A stretch of 64,000 bases of DNA from Paramecium tetraurelia (lineage: Eukaryota; Ciliophora; Oligohymenophorea; Peniculida; Parameciidae): contig NW_001799255.1 in NCBI RefSeq assembly GCF_000165425.1, positions 248,001 to 312,000 on the forward strand, read 5' to 3'. The notes below the pieces were generated by a model, which saw only the letters and a list, made by a program, of their open reading frames with translations, was not told the origin of the DNA and did not search any database. A program made the position numbers and the translations under genes. Numbering within the stretch: the stretch's first letter is position 1; each line of letters starts with the position of its first letter. Shown here in pieces: positions 22,774-35,896 of the stretch.

Positions 22774-24941
22774 TCATCCAATGAAAGTAGTTTGCTTATA
22801 ATTCCAATACTAAGAGTTCATATCCACCCAATTATTTAGATCCTTGTTGATTTGATCGCCTTCATTATAATTCAACAAAATCTCTTGTTATGGAGAAATT
22901 TCTGTAAGAGCATAAATTGCTAGTTGAAATTTTCCTAAAATGAAATTATTATAGTACCTGAAGAAAATATCTGTCTCGTTTTACAATTCATTAAATTTTA
23001 ACTATTATGATTAATAAATCTGCTTTCATTTCCACAAAACCTACTTTCCAATGAATATTTATCTTCATTTAATTAATAGTTATAAAATGTAAATGTATCA
23101 TCAAATTAATCTCGAATTTCGTCTTCATCATCAATAAGTACTTCTCCAATATATAAAATTATTAATTCATCCTTCATTATATAATTTCTTGCGAATACAC
23201 CAAGCCCATTACAAACGCCAGATCTTCCCAATAAAGTAGGTTACACATTGTTAATTAAAATCTGAATATTGGAACAAACAAAGTTTGAGTCAACTTTGCA
23301 GCATTTGCATATTAAAGGATCACATTCCACATTGTCGATTCTACAAGAGCATTTACTATCAATTGAACATCTCTCTTTGCATGTACATCCTTACAGCTTT
23401 TTAGTACAGCAACCTTATTAACAATCACAGTATTTCGAACAAAATTAATCACAATTGCAATTTTGACATTTGAAATCCTATTTATGAGAACATGGAATAT
23501 ATAAATTTGCATTATTAAATGGATAATTAACTAGAGCCTCTTAATCTTGATTTTCTTGTATTTATTTTAGTGTTTATAAGTACTCTTCTTTAATTTCCTT
23601 GTATCGATATCTTGCTTGTATAAAAATGGACAAACAATCCTAATTATAGATTTAAGTTAATAAGCATGGATCCCTATCAATTTTTATTGGTTAATATTCT
23701 TCAATCAATTAACTATTACTAGATTTCTTTCTTAATAACTCAAAATTGTTTTAGTTTTTGTAACATCCTTCACCACAACTTCTCTATACATTAGCTTTTA
23801 AAATATCATAGTACCAAGCAGGTTTTCTAGAGGGACCCTTATAATTTACAATGCTGCAAAATTCCAATAGGTTTCTTATTTAAGCCAAATTGTTAATGAA
23901 TGTGCAGGTACACGAATTTAGGTACTACGAGCATGAATTGCAAATAAATGCTAAGTCTTTTTCTATATATCTATTTGTTCTAAATGATTTAAATGATAGA
24001 TTCTAAATTGCGGTTAAATCAAATTGTTAAATGAAATTAATTTTTTAGAATATTGTTTGCTTTATATGAGAAAACTATTTGTTTTATAGTTGTAAGTAGA
24101 TCTGAATTAATGATTTTATATTTATTTCTATGGTTACATTCTTTTTAATTAATTATTGTTAGAGGTAGGCAAATATTTCATTTAAAGTTAATTTTGAAAT
24201 ATTCTTATTTTCAATTAAATATAAATATAAAGAATAAATTTAAACTAGAATTTAATTATAATAATCTTACTAAAGTCCAATTGATTTTGGGCATATTTCT
24301 TATTAAGCAGAATCATTTAATCGATACCTACTTAAGATCTCCATAATTCTTTGTTGACTTTAAGAATGTCAAGTTTATATTTTTCTCTTAATTCTGAAGT
24401 AAAGTTGTACTTAAAATTTAGATCTTGTGTTTCTTATCTCTATTTTAGATACACATTTATACTTTAATATTTTGATCTATTTTTAAATAATTTGTATATT
24501 AATGTATTAATTATGGCGCAATATTGTGAATAATAACTTAATTTTCATTTGTCTGAAATCCAGCCTATTAATCGGAGAAGTATAATTAATTGACATCTTT
24601 TTATTAAATACTCAAATTGGTGTTCCATTATGCTTTTGGATATTTGATTAGTTTAACATTTCTACGATTCACTTTTAAAAACTAATCATAAAGTTAAATT
24701 TTACATTATCAATTTGTGGTTTTAAGAATATTTTCATCTTTGAAGCTATTTATTCAAGAGTACTATTGTCCTCTATTTAAATCTAGAATAGATCCTCTAT
24801 ATTAACAGAGCAACTCTACTTAAGATTATAGTTCCAAAATGAATCAAGTTCTTCCATTTTTACATCAGTTGAAGAAATGCATTGTAAATTTTATTATTCG
24901 CTTTAAATGCGCAACTTTTTTGTTTCCTAATCCCTATCCAT
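22774..24941 (-). CDS. Enhancer-of-zeste-like histone methyltransferase (CXC + SET)
   Basis: Introns at 24682-24704, 24299-24327, 24245-24270 and 22935-22957 give a 688-aa frame. After a weakly conserved N-terminal half, a Cys-rich CXC region (about residues 415-490) has CQNCNCDQFCSKYCDC, CTCKERC and CRIDNVECDPLICKCC. A SET domain follows: LLGRSGVCNGLGVFARNYI, ILYIGEVL, ESRFCGNESRFINHN and a C-terminal SPQQEILLNYNEG. CXC followed directly by SET is the E(z)/EZH2 architecture, which methylates histone H3 (Lys27; in Paramecium Ezl1 also Lys9 and acts in silencing and programmed DNA elimination). I cannot say which Ezl paralogue this is. The usual NHS..PNC and DY motifs are altered to NHNSQNLMNC and NY, so activity is not certain. 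Confidence 0.85.
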
Positions 24942-25241
24942 TCAAAAAATTAGTTTGAAAATTTTAATATTTTGTCTAATATTTAGAGAATTTAGTTTTT
25001 AGTTTAAAATATTTAGAGTTTCTATTGTTTATAATTAATTATATAATAAAAAATTAAGCATTAGTAATATGAATCAATTTTTTTATTTATAACTAATTTA
25101 ATTAATTACTGATTTTACTAGTGTTTAAAATTCATTTTTATTTCTTGTTACCATATTTAAATAATGGTTTATGATGATATTTGATTGAATTTGCATAATT
25201 ATAGAGCAAACATTTATGAAAATATCAGTATTTATTATTTC
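24942..25241. other. Intergenic, nothing seen
   Basis: About 300 bp of very AT-rich DNA between the start of the SET gene and the end of the next minus-strand gene. No open frame or motif stands out; it should hold the promoter of the SET gene. Confidence 0.4.
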
Positions 25242-25703
25242 TCAAAAAAACATTTTCCGAGAAGGAGTTATTTAGAATTCTTTGGGTAACCCTCTACTAG
25301 GACTTTTATAAAATGTAAATTCCATATGATTTGGACTTTATAGTCTAAAATTTGTTTTTGACTGTTAAATATCTCTTTCATGAGGAATATGAAGACTTGT
25401 AACTCTTTTTATATCTGTTCTTTCATCAATCAACATTTCTATTAATTTATTTTTCTGATCATTCTATTCCTTCAATTTTAGGTTCTCCTGTAGTAATTAA
25501 TTAATTATTTTTTCTCTGTCATGATTTTGTCCATTTTTTAAAGAGACCTTATTTGTCAAACAGTTCACTTGTATTTATTCTGTAACATAAGTTAACTGAT
25601 GCTTACTGCTCTAATAACTAATAACGCTTAGACTTGAATACCTTATTTATTTTGGCATTTGTACTTGTAAAAAATTCTAATTTTTAAATGGTTTTAATAT
25701 CAT
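25242..25703 (-). CDS. Coiled-coil protein with C-terminal FTFY...LPKEFQI motif (copy B)
   Basis: A single-exon 153-aa frame starts MILKPFKNQNFLQVQMPKQI, has a coiled-coil segment (REKIINQLLQENLKLKEQND then KLIEMLIDERTDIKR) and ends with EFTFYKSPSRGLPKEFQITP, SRKMFF and TGA. The C-terminal 25 residues match the end of the neighbouring upstream gene, so the two are tandem paralogues. The family is unknown to me; the conserved tail could be a docking peptide. No membrane span or signal peptide is seen. Confidence 0.7.
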
Positions 25704-25831
25704 GGCCCCTGCTGGTAGGATGACATTTATTAGTTTGCGGAGATGTTATTTTCTTTGCAGACATGAAATTCTTGAAGATTTTGCAATTAAAAATTATATT
25801 ATATATAAAATTATTAGATTCATTGCTTTAC

Positions 25832-26420
25832 TCATATAAAATATTTTTTCTTACTACAGGGTTGAATTTAGAATTCTTTGGGCAACCTAAGTTTATTCTC
25901 CTAAGTCTTCGGACTATAAAAAGTGAATTTATATTAATCATCAATTATTTAGGATGATTTCAATTGAGGCATAAAAGGGAGAGACTATTTATCCTAATTT
26001 GGTTCTGTGTTTATATTCCCATCTTTTTTTGTTGCGTGATAAGTTTTTGAAGATGACACCAATTCTTTAATGCCAATTTACTTTCGAGACTTTATTTAAT
26101 GGAATTTTATGATATTTTCATTCAAAAACTTACCAATTAGATGGGATTGCAATGATTTTCCTGCTGTTGAGCTTGTCATAACTAAGAATAATAGAAAGCA
26201 GTTTACTATTTTATTCTGAATATTTAGCTCTTCTCAAAGTTTATTTCGGAATATAAAATACATTTTCATCTATTTGTTAATCCAAAATTTGCTGACTCTA
26301 AGAATTCTAATGAGATTTCTTTAATTTTAAATTATTCGGTAGCAGTAGTTTATTGATAGTTATATTTGACATCGATTCTCTATTATTCCTGACTCTTGTT
26401 CCAACAGGTGTTGAGTTCAT
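25832..26420 (-). CDS. Tandem paralogue with C-terminal FTFY...LPKEFQI motif (copy A)
   Basis: The ATG at 26418-26420, one intron (26182-26206, 25 nt) and TGA at 25832-25834 give 187 aa. It begins MNSTPVGTRVRNNRESMSN, is basic and Ser/Gln-rich, and ends KFTFYSPKTQENKLRLPKEF then QIQPCSKKKYFI. The tail aligns with copy B 130 bp downstream, and IPKQTLRRAKYSEQN aligns with MPKQIRYSSLSV there. The N-terminal parts have diverged, so the duplication is not recent. Function unknown. Confidence 0.68.
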
Positions 26421-26531
26421 GTATGTATCAGACTAATCTGAAATATTATAATAAAATATAAAATTATAGCTAAATCAATAATTAATTTACTAGATATATC
26501 TTTCTTTTAATAAGAAATAACAAAGTTTACT

Positions 26532-26924
26532 ATGAGTTTTTAATCATTTTCTCAAGTATGTTCAGATTAAGAAAATTGATTTCATTAGACTTTATATAAT
26601 GATATTTAGAATTTCATTAAAATTGAGAAGCTTTTCAACACTTATTCATTAAAAAAAAGACAATTAAATACACATTCTAGATAAATTTCATAAAAATATA
26701 CCTTTTTTATATAATCTGTTGATAATCATTACTACTTAATTGATTACAAGTATATATTATTGAATAAGTTTAATAAAATAATCATAACAATTTGTGTTTA
26801 GCCATTTACTTTTCTTTGGATGAATCAAAATTACATTACTTATTTTATTCAATAATATTTGTTTTATCAAAATTTTATTTTAAATAATAGTTATTAATGT
26901 AAAGAGAGATTAATACTTCTGTGA
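26532..26924 (+). CDS. Possible small protein, 119 aa
   Basis: ATG at 26532 and a 33-nt intron (GTATGTTC...CATTAG, about 26555-26587) that removes an in-frame TGA give 119 aa: MSFQSFSQTLYNDIQNFIKI, then YSLKKRQLNTHSRQISQKY and Tyr/Phe/Asn-rich sequence. The 3' half is close in composition to intergenic DNA, so the true end may be earlier. Confidence 0.35.
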
Positions 26925-27261
26925 GAATAGGTTAATGAGATATAAACTAAAGTATTATGGAATTCTTTAATATTTTATAAAAATTTTCTTGTATTTAATT
27001 TAAAGACTTATCAAAGTTCACAGACTTTAATTTTTTAAGAAAAATAATAGTAATTATAAGTAAAAGGAAAATAATTATCAAATAAAAATTTTGAAGTTAT
27101 ATTGAATAAAGTTAATTCTAATTGTAGAAAAGTAGAGATGCAATGAGTAGATGAAAAAAGAGTTAGAATATATACTAATTTTGATTATAAGTGTATGAAA
27201 TATTATACATTTAAAATGTATTTGTTATTTTAGTTTAATAATTTTCTTTGTGAAACTTCAA

Positions 27262-28400
<1,139 letters not shown>

Positions 28401-28577
28401 AGTAAAATGATTAACTGAATAGAGTTATAAAATATAAAATATATATATATATTTTGTTATGCCATATATAATAAAATTATATAATAATAATTTATAATAA
28501 TAATATGAATTATTCTAGGATATGGGGGTTCTTAAATACAAAATCATAATATCAAATAATTTTATAAAAATTTAATT

Positions 28578-29723
28578 ATGAGAAATTGTATTAGATCAGC
28601 ATTTCGTTAACATCCTCAACTCAGGGGTGCTTGGTCTTAAAACTATTTATAAAAGCCTGGAGAAGGAGCCTTAAAGAATGTCACTTTGATTCCTGGAGTA
28701 GGAATTGGACCTGAGATAACAAGTAAGAAATTATTAGAATTTTTAGATAGCGTAAGAACCATCTTTGAAGAATTGCATGTTCCAATCAAATTCGATGTTT
28801 TGGACAATTTCAATTTTGAGAATGACGAATCTAAGAAGCAACTAAGAAAAAATGAATGCATTCTTTTAGGTGTGATGACAGAAAAGAATTAGAAGTACAC
28901 TGACAATTACAAGTTCTATAAATACTTAGACTTGTATTCCAATATTACATTTGCCTTTTCTTTCGAAGGAATAGTATAAAGACATAATAATACAGACATA
29001 GTAGTGATAAGAGAAAACACTGAAGGTAATCTATTATAATACTAAATCTCGCAGGTGAATACTCTGGTGTGGAACATGAAGTCTATCCAGGAGTAGTTGA
29101 ATCGATCAAAGTGACTACAAAATAAGCATCCTTAAGAATTGCTGAATACGCATTTGAATTTGCTCATCTTAGCGGTAGAAAGAAGGTTACAGCTGTTCAC
29201 AAAGCAAACATCATGAAACTAGTCGATGGACTATTTTTATAAGCTTGTAGAGAAGTGGCTCAAAGATATTCATTCATTAAATATGAAGAAATGATTATCG
29301 ATAATTGTTGCATGCAATTGGTCAAAAATCCAACACAATTCGATGTGATGGTTATGCCAAATCTGTATGGATCAATTGTATAAAATGTTGTAGCTGGTAT
29401 CACTGGAGGAGTGGGTATGGCTGCAGGAGCATCAATTGGTAAAGATCATGCTCTCTTTTCTCAAGGTTGTAGACATACAGGAAGAGATATTGCAGGTAAT
29501 AATATTATTATACATTCTAGGGAAAAATGTTGTGAATCCTTCTGCTATGCTTGTTTCTTCTACTCTTTTATTAAGACATCTAGGTTTACCAAACTTTGCT
29601 GATTAAATTTGTAGAGCTGTTTAACATACAATCCAAGTTAAGAATGTTAAAACTAAAGATATTGGTGGAAATGCTACAACAGATCAATTTACAACCGAAG
29701 TTATTAAAAGTTTAGGAAAATGA
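28578..29723 (+). CDS. NAD-dependent isocitrate dehydrogenase, regulatory-type subunit
   Basis: Introns at 29026-29054 and 29496-29520 give 363 aa. An Arg-rich N-terminus ([19 protein letters not shown]) looks like a mitochondrial presequence. Family landmarks are [56 protein letters not shown] and NLYGSIVQNVVAGI. The metal-binding Asp of NLYGD is replaced by Ser, and the Arg-containing substrate loop of catalytic subunits is changed ([14 protein letters not shown]). The downstream [13 protein letters not shown] resembles yeast Idh1 (GSRHVGLDI) more than catalytic Idh2. It is therefore best read as a regulatory (allosteric) subunit acting in the TCA cycle in the mitochondrial matrix, needing a catalytic partner not in this window. 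Confidence 0.9.
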
Positions 29724-30368
29724 TATGTATATTTATAAATTAAGTCATTTCATCTAATTTTTATTTTCATTTATTCATAGATTTCAATTTAAATATTATG
29801 TCAATTATTGTAATCTAATGCTTAGTATTAATTACATAGCAAAGTTATTTTTATCATACTCCTCTTGAAAATATATAATCAAAGAAATGACAGGCATTTT
29901 ATCACTAGAATGAAGAGAAATAACTAAGAATTAAAAAAGAGATATCAACTATTACATTTAATTGAGTAGAGAGTTCAATAAATATTTGAATAAACTATAA
30001 TTTTTATTATTCTAATTTATTTTCCAATTACCAATCAAAAATTTAAATATCTCTATATATTTATCCCTTATTTACAAAATAATTAACTATACGCTTCAAA
30101 TAGATTCTAAAATCCTTTAGTTTAATGATGATAGCATTAATTTCTGTATTTTTTGCTACACACTTGTATTATACAATAATTTTGAGAAAAAATGATTAAA
30201 TATCATTTTTCTCATTTTTTCTAAATTCCTAGTTTTGAGGGGATAAATAAGATGAATAGAAAGATTTCTGAATTTTTAGAATGTTTTCATTGTTGGTATA
30301 TGAGATGCATATAATTTCCTTAGCTTGTTTAAATGTTGTAATTTGATAATTAATTATATAATATAAGG
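29724..30368. other. Intergenic, small Cys-rich ORF only
   Basis: About 640 bp of AT-rich DNA. The only item of note is a short frame from ATG 30252 (MNRKISEFLECFHC) that, after a likely intron (30295-30322), gives more Cys residues (CLFKCCNL) and stops at TGA overlapping the next start. It could be the 5' part of the next gene, but I found no join that works. Confidence 0.3.
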
Positions 30369-32327
30369 ATGCTGTCTATATCATAAATATAGAAATCACC
30401 TTAAGTGCAATCCTCAACGAAATTGAATAGATTTAATTTATTTTCAAGAAATAGAACTCTTGACAATACAGAAGCCAGTAGAATGAGATCTAAATATATA
30501 ATTCATGACAAAGAAAGTCTATACGAGGAAATTTAAAATCTGAAATAAGAAAACAATTAATTAAAATTAGCATTACGATAGTTTTAATCGTAAAATTAAT
30601 ATTTCAAGAGAGAAGTGTAATCCATCTTAAAAGAGGAAAGTACTCCTTTCAAGAATAATTCGAGATTAAAATAAGGGTTTTTGGAGAAAATCACAAGGCT
30701 GGAGGTATATATTTGTTTAAATGCAGGATAATAACATCAAATTGCAATAATAGTTATAGGAATAAATATCATATATTAATCAATTGCAGAGTCCAATGAA
30801 CAAAAATAATGTTGAAGGATTGTGTATATCTCTAAGTGAAGACAATATGAAAATGACATAATTAATTTCACAATTAGAACAGTCAGTTACACAATAATAA
30901 GTAATGAAAATTTATTAAATTTAGAATAATTGCAATAAAATGAACATTAAATATAATGCAATCTTAAATAAATATAAGTAACTCAAGAATCTGAATGCAT
31001 AATTGTTATTAGAGATGGCAGAATTAAAAAAAAAAGATACTTTATTTCTTGAAAGACCTCAACAGAAGGACAATAAGAAGATGGAAGAGCAATTACAATT
31101 GGGTTATGATTAGGCAATGGTCGACTTGAGAAATGAAAGATAGAAGAATAAGTATCTGGAAAATCAAATGCAAAAACTATAAGCAGATAATTAAGAATAA
31201 ATAGAGAATTTAGAAAAAAGGATGGCTGAATAGAAGAGATAATTTGAAACTTTGCAAAGAGAATATGAATTAGAAAAGCAATCAAAATACCAACCAAAAA
31301 GGACTATTCTTATAAAAAACAACGGTCCTTAACCACCTGAGGAGCAAGGGCAATTATAAGAAGATATTGAATTGTAAAAAAAGAAATTTATAAATGTGGA
31401 CAAAAATGATATTTTAGCCATTGCTAGACAAGTCAAATAAAATCTGATTGGATTGAAAATATCATTGTAATAAGTAGAAACTTACTTATTGACAGACGAG
31501 GTATTAACATAATAATAATTGAAATAAAATCTATCAAATAGAATCTTTGGTTTAAAATCAATTGAATAAGTGGAAATGGCTGCCATTTATTTAGCAGATG
31601 TCGAAAATGAAACAGAGACGACAACTAGTGCTAGAGTGAGAAGTATCTTTAGAACTTTGATGGAAAACTACTAAATTTTATCAATAGAATAATTGAATAA
31701 TATCAATCAATAGATAATGAAGAAGAAGAATGAGATATCAGACATTTTAATTAGGAAATATCCAGATACTTACACTAGTGGATACATTACAATTGATGTA
31801 AATATAGAGTATAAATTTAGGCCTATTTGGAAGTACTTTCTTCAGTGGAAATTCAATTAAGCAAAATAGAAATTGATCATTTCTATGCTCTAATCCTAAG
31901 ATAAAATAGGTCATCAAGAATATTTCTATAATAAATACATTCACCTTTTGACGTAAATTAAGAGGAAGACGATTTAGAAGATTAACATTAGAATATAAAT
32001 TTAGGTGATGTTTAACCTGAGAGTCTAAAATTGTCCAATAGTGAAATACTGATCATTAATAATCGTAAGGAATCTGAGTTTGTTAATCTGATTGAGGATG
32101 ATGTCGATCACAATTTGAGATCCAATTAGAGAAAGATAGATAAAAATATAGAGAAATTGGAAGAATAAAATGAAGATGAGTTCAAACTGTCATAGAAATC
32201 GAATTTGGAATTGTCAGAAGAAGAGAAGAACCCATTCCAAGACGTGTAGCATGAAGAATCAGATGTGAAAATGATTGATTCGTAAGAATTAAGAAAATAA
32301 AGTTAACCTGATTTATAATAATTTTGA
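30369..32327 (+). CDS. Coiled-coil protein, 629 aa
   Basis: Introns at 30705-30726, 30901-30924 and 31798-31820 give a clean 629-aa frame. Long Gln/Glu/Lys-rich heptad stretches occupy residues about 50-320 (ESLYEEIQNLKQENNQLKLA, EEQLQLGYDQAMVDLRNERQ). A folded-looking part follows (DKNDILAIARQVKQNLIGLK; LSNRIFGLKSIEQVEMAAIY), then an acidic, Ser-rich tail. Many Gln are TAA/TAG codons. The features suggest a cytoskeletal or basal-body scaffold; no family is recognised. It lies 10 bp upstream of a second coiled-coil gene on the same strand. Confidence 0.82.
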
Positions 32328-32336
32328 ATTTAAATA

Positions 32337-34209
32337 ATGGATAACCGATTAGAGAGAAATGTCAATAAACTCATGGATCGTTATAAGAAAACAAGTCAGT
32401 AGATCGACTAGATCATGTAATATGAACCCACTCCTCAATAACCTGTCACATATTTTATAGGCAGATCGAGGCCAAGCAAACTCAAAGATGATGAGTAATT
32501 CTTTTATCTATTTCATCAGCGATGATTCTTCAAGAGAAAGACGTAGACAAAGTGGGTCATTGGAGTAAATTAGTAGATTAAGGGAAACCTTGAATGCAAG
32601 GGATTTGCAAGAGAGAGAAAAATATGAGAGAATAAGAATCTTAAATAAGGAGTTAAAAGTACTTTTCTTTATGTCATTCCTTAGATCACTCTTAAAGAAT
32701 ATATGACAGTTAATAAAGAATTAGAAGGGAAGTTATCGACTAAGGATAAATAAATTAGGGCATTAGAATAAGAAAATAAATAATTGTTGGATTCATTAAA
32801 CAAGGGAGATGCAAATACCAAAGAAGTAAAGATCAAAGCAGAGACTTCTGAGAAATTAATGGAGGAATTGCAATAGCAAAATCATATATTAAAATAAAAA
32901 TTAGGAGATAAAAAATAAAAATTAACTGCTATGAGGGATTAGTTAAAATAAGCAGAAACAGTTTATGAAGAATAAGGTTAAAATTTTGGTAGAGAACTTG
33001 AAAGAGTGCAAAAATTATGTGAGGATTTTTCAAATGAAATGTAATAATTCATTATTTAAATAGAAAAAATTAAGAAGAATAGAATAAGGAATTAGAGGGA
33101 GAGTTATTAAAATAAAGAGATGAATTAATTAATAGAGATGAGCAAATTCGATATTTCGAATAAATGTATTAAGATATTAGATACAGAGATGCTGATTAGC
33201 AATCTTAGATCGAATATCTCAATTAATAAGTCAATTACTATAAGTAATAGTTAGATTAAGCTTCATATAAATAAGATGAGGCTTATGCTTAATTATCTAA
33301 AGTTGAAAAGCAGTAGCAAGTATTTTTATAGGTTTAAGAATCTGAAGTTGAAAAGAGGGTTTCAAATTATAAAGATTTACTTGAAAAAAAAAAATAAAAA
33401 ATAAATGAATAAAAATAGATAATTGATAGTTTAAATTAAAAAATTATTGATTTTTAGAGATTACTTGATAATGAGGAGAAAAATCATTAAATTCAACTAT
33501 AAGACAGTTAGAAATTATAGCAAATAAATTCTGAACTTAAATTGGTTATTGATAACTAATAAAACAAATTATTGACAGCAGAGAATAGAATCTAAAGTCT
33601 CGTTCTTGAAATCTAAGATTAAAAATCTGTATTATAAATAAAGAAACAAAAATCTGAAGAATTTGAATTATAATCTCGACAAGATTTTCGTACAATAGAA
33701 TAAGTATTATAGAATATAAGATTTTTAGTTAAAAAATTAGGTTCTTCATTTATAGGAGCAACTAACTAAATCATAACAGTATAGTAGGGATTTAGAAAAT
33801 GATATTTAATTGACAAAACATGAGAATAATAAAACCATGGATGAAATTGAGATTAAAATTGACCATCTGGTAAAATAGTTAGCTTAAAGTAAAGAAGAAA
33901 TTAAGGAATACAAAAATAGAGAAAGTGAATTGAAATAAAAAATAAAAACTTAAGAAGAGGAAATCCTTAAGCATGCTTAAAAATCTGCTAAATATAAATA
34001 ATAAGTTGAATAGAGCCAGTATTCATTAAAACAAGTAAATAGTCGAAATTAAATTGTAGATTGAGGAGAAAGTGAGAATTTATGAAAGTGAGAGAGACAT
34101 TTAGTCAAGATAAGTTTTGTAAGTGAAACAGGATCAAGCCACAACTCAAAATAAGTTGAGAGTTTTGGAAGACATCCATTCGCTAATAAAAATGCACAAA
34201 AAAATTTGA
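32337..34209 (+). CDS. Long coiled-coil protein, 582 aa
   Basis: Five introns (32495-32519, 32659-32684, 33041-33063, 33704-33728, 34035-34059) give 582 aa, almost all predicted coiled coil from residue about 75 onward (EQISRLRETLNARDLQERE; EQIRYFEQMYQDIRYRDADQ; KTQEEEILKHAQKSAKYKQQ). The N-terminus (MDNRLERNVNKLMDRYKKTS) is basic with a Pro/Gln-rich piece. No motor or globular domain is seen. A structural role, for example in ciliary or cortical fibres, is plausible but unproven. Only 9 bp separate it from the preceding coiled-coil gene. Confidence 0.85.
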
Positions 34210-34292
34210 TTAGGAAATTTATATATTTACAAATTAATTATACAAAGAATATCTAAAGTATCATATATGATTATTAATAAATAAATTATCGA

Positions 34293-35069
34293 ATGAGCAA
34301 GCTAAACTACTATGAATTGCTTGGATAACTTTATTCAAAGGGGGACTCTTAGGCACTTCCTTTTACTTATGATAATACTGCTACACAGAATAGAGAGTTA
34401 TCAAATTAATAGTATATTGCATCTCAAAATTCAATAATAGTTGAAAATGATAAATTAAATACCATAGGATTTAGCAACACATTTCAATTTTAAATTTCAA
34501 GACTCTTGGATTTGGATGATTTACTTTAGTCAGGTAGAGTATATGAAGATGATTCATGCTAATCAATAATTTCTTAAGTTTAAACAAGAAATTAAAAGAA
34601 TAATAATAAAGTATCTAAATCTGAGTAAAAATAAAATAAATTGAAGAAAAAGGTTGAATAAGTATAAAAGAGTGAGAAAAATGTTCATTTGGGTACTCAA
34701 TGTTAATAGTTACAGTTTCCAAGTTCAAGTCTTCGTCCTAGGTATGTGAAAATTTATTAAAGAAATGATGAATTATGTATGAAAAGATTTTAGTTAGTTT
34801 AATTGCTTTTTGATGAAATGTCTTAAATATATCCTCAGTGTACTGATTGGGATGTAATTCAATTATTAGATTTATCCAATAAAAGTTTTGACACGGCATT
34901 TAAATTATTAAAAGAAAGTAGTTATTTCGTATAATACTATCTCTAAGGTATATAATAATTCTTGAACAAATAGTATAATCCTTAACAAATGTTGATAGAA
35001 TTGGATTAGAAAATAAATGGAAGAAAAAATGATTTAAAAATGGAATTAATTATAGTAATTTAAGCATGA
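34293..35069 (+). CDS. Hypothetical protein, 258 aa
   Basis: An intronless 258-aa frame ends at TGA 35067-35069. The N-terminal half is polar and Ser/Asn-rich with a basic stretch (KSEQKQNKLKKKVEQVQKSE) that could be a nuclear signal. The C-terminal half is helical (DELCMKRFQLVQLLFDEMSQ; CTDWDVIQLLDLSNKSFDTA), similar in feel to a UBA-like or other three-helix fold. Function unknown. Confidence 0.72.
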
Positions 35070-35109
35070 TTTAACAAATTGGTATAATATATAAGTGTGA
35101 AAAATCATC

Positions 35110-35845
35110 TCATTCAAAAGCAGAAACATAAACATTGTTCCTATTTACAATCTTGTCATTTAATTGTTAATATTTCATCCTTAATATCTATAAATCTTAT
35201 TGTCTTTTAGTAATTTCCATTTCCAATTAATTTAAATCTAATTTTGATGGTTAAAAGTATTTATTATTTTTGCTATCTGATTAATAAGGTATTTTATCAA
35301 TAACAGTGTTAATAGTGTTTAGAATCCTGTGTTATTATGAGGATGGTCTATTTCTATTCTAGGTTTCATATTAAATCAGTTATTTGACGAAACCTGAATT
35401 TGGTTTGACTTAGGGTCTCCTTGCAATAACTGAATTGAGAGTTCTTTGAAAACCCCAATTGAACTTTTGCATGATGTATGCAATAACAACTGACGCACTT
35501 CTGGAGATTCCAGCAAAACAATGAACCATAACATTAGTATGTTATCTGTGTCTTTCTATGAATTCATTAGTTTTTGGGAAATATTCTTGAATGTTTTATT
35601 CAGTGCAATCTGGAATGTTAATTACTTGATGGATTATGTTGGGAGAAGTGGTTACTTTAGGTTCATCGATAACACTAAGCAAGGCTCCAACTTATAATTA
35701 TTGTAATAATTCTTGGCTTAATGCACAATCTATATCAGCCAGATATAAACCACCACTAAAATGATTAATATGTAACTTACATCTATTAATTGTTTTTGAT
35801 AATTGGGTCAATTATGCAATCCCACTTGTTTAATTTTTATATCAT
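35110..35845 (-). CDS. Dual-specificity protein phosphatase
   Basis: One intron (35756-35780) gives 236 aa. The active-site loop VHCFAGISRSASVVIAYIM fits HCxxGxxR(S/T). The general-acid Asp lies in NIPDCTEQ, and GGLYLADIDCALS near the N-terminus matches the DSP start (GxLYLG). The catalytic domain ends with ARRPQVKPNSGFVKQL, another DSP hallmark. A C-terminal coiled-coil-like tail of about 80 residues (LNQLEMEITKRQQDLQILRM) is not part of the catalytic domain. It should dephosphorylate phospho-Tyr/Ser/Thr, possibly of MAP kinases, in the cytosol. Confidence 0.92.
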
Positions 35846-35896
35846 TTAACAGACAAATATTTTAATTAATAAATAATATAATTAGTTTATAGGTAT

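Noticed and set aside
30252-30421. Cys-rich small ORF before the coiled-coil gene, suggestive of a RING or B-box
   Set aside because: Cys/His spacing does not fit a known finger and no splice joins it to the downstream frame without a TGA.
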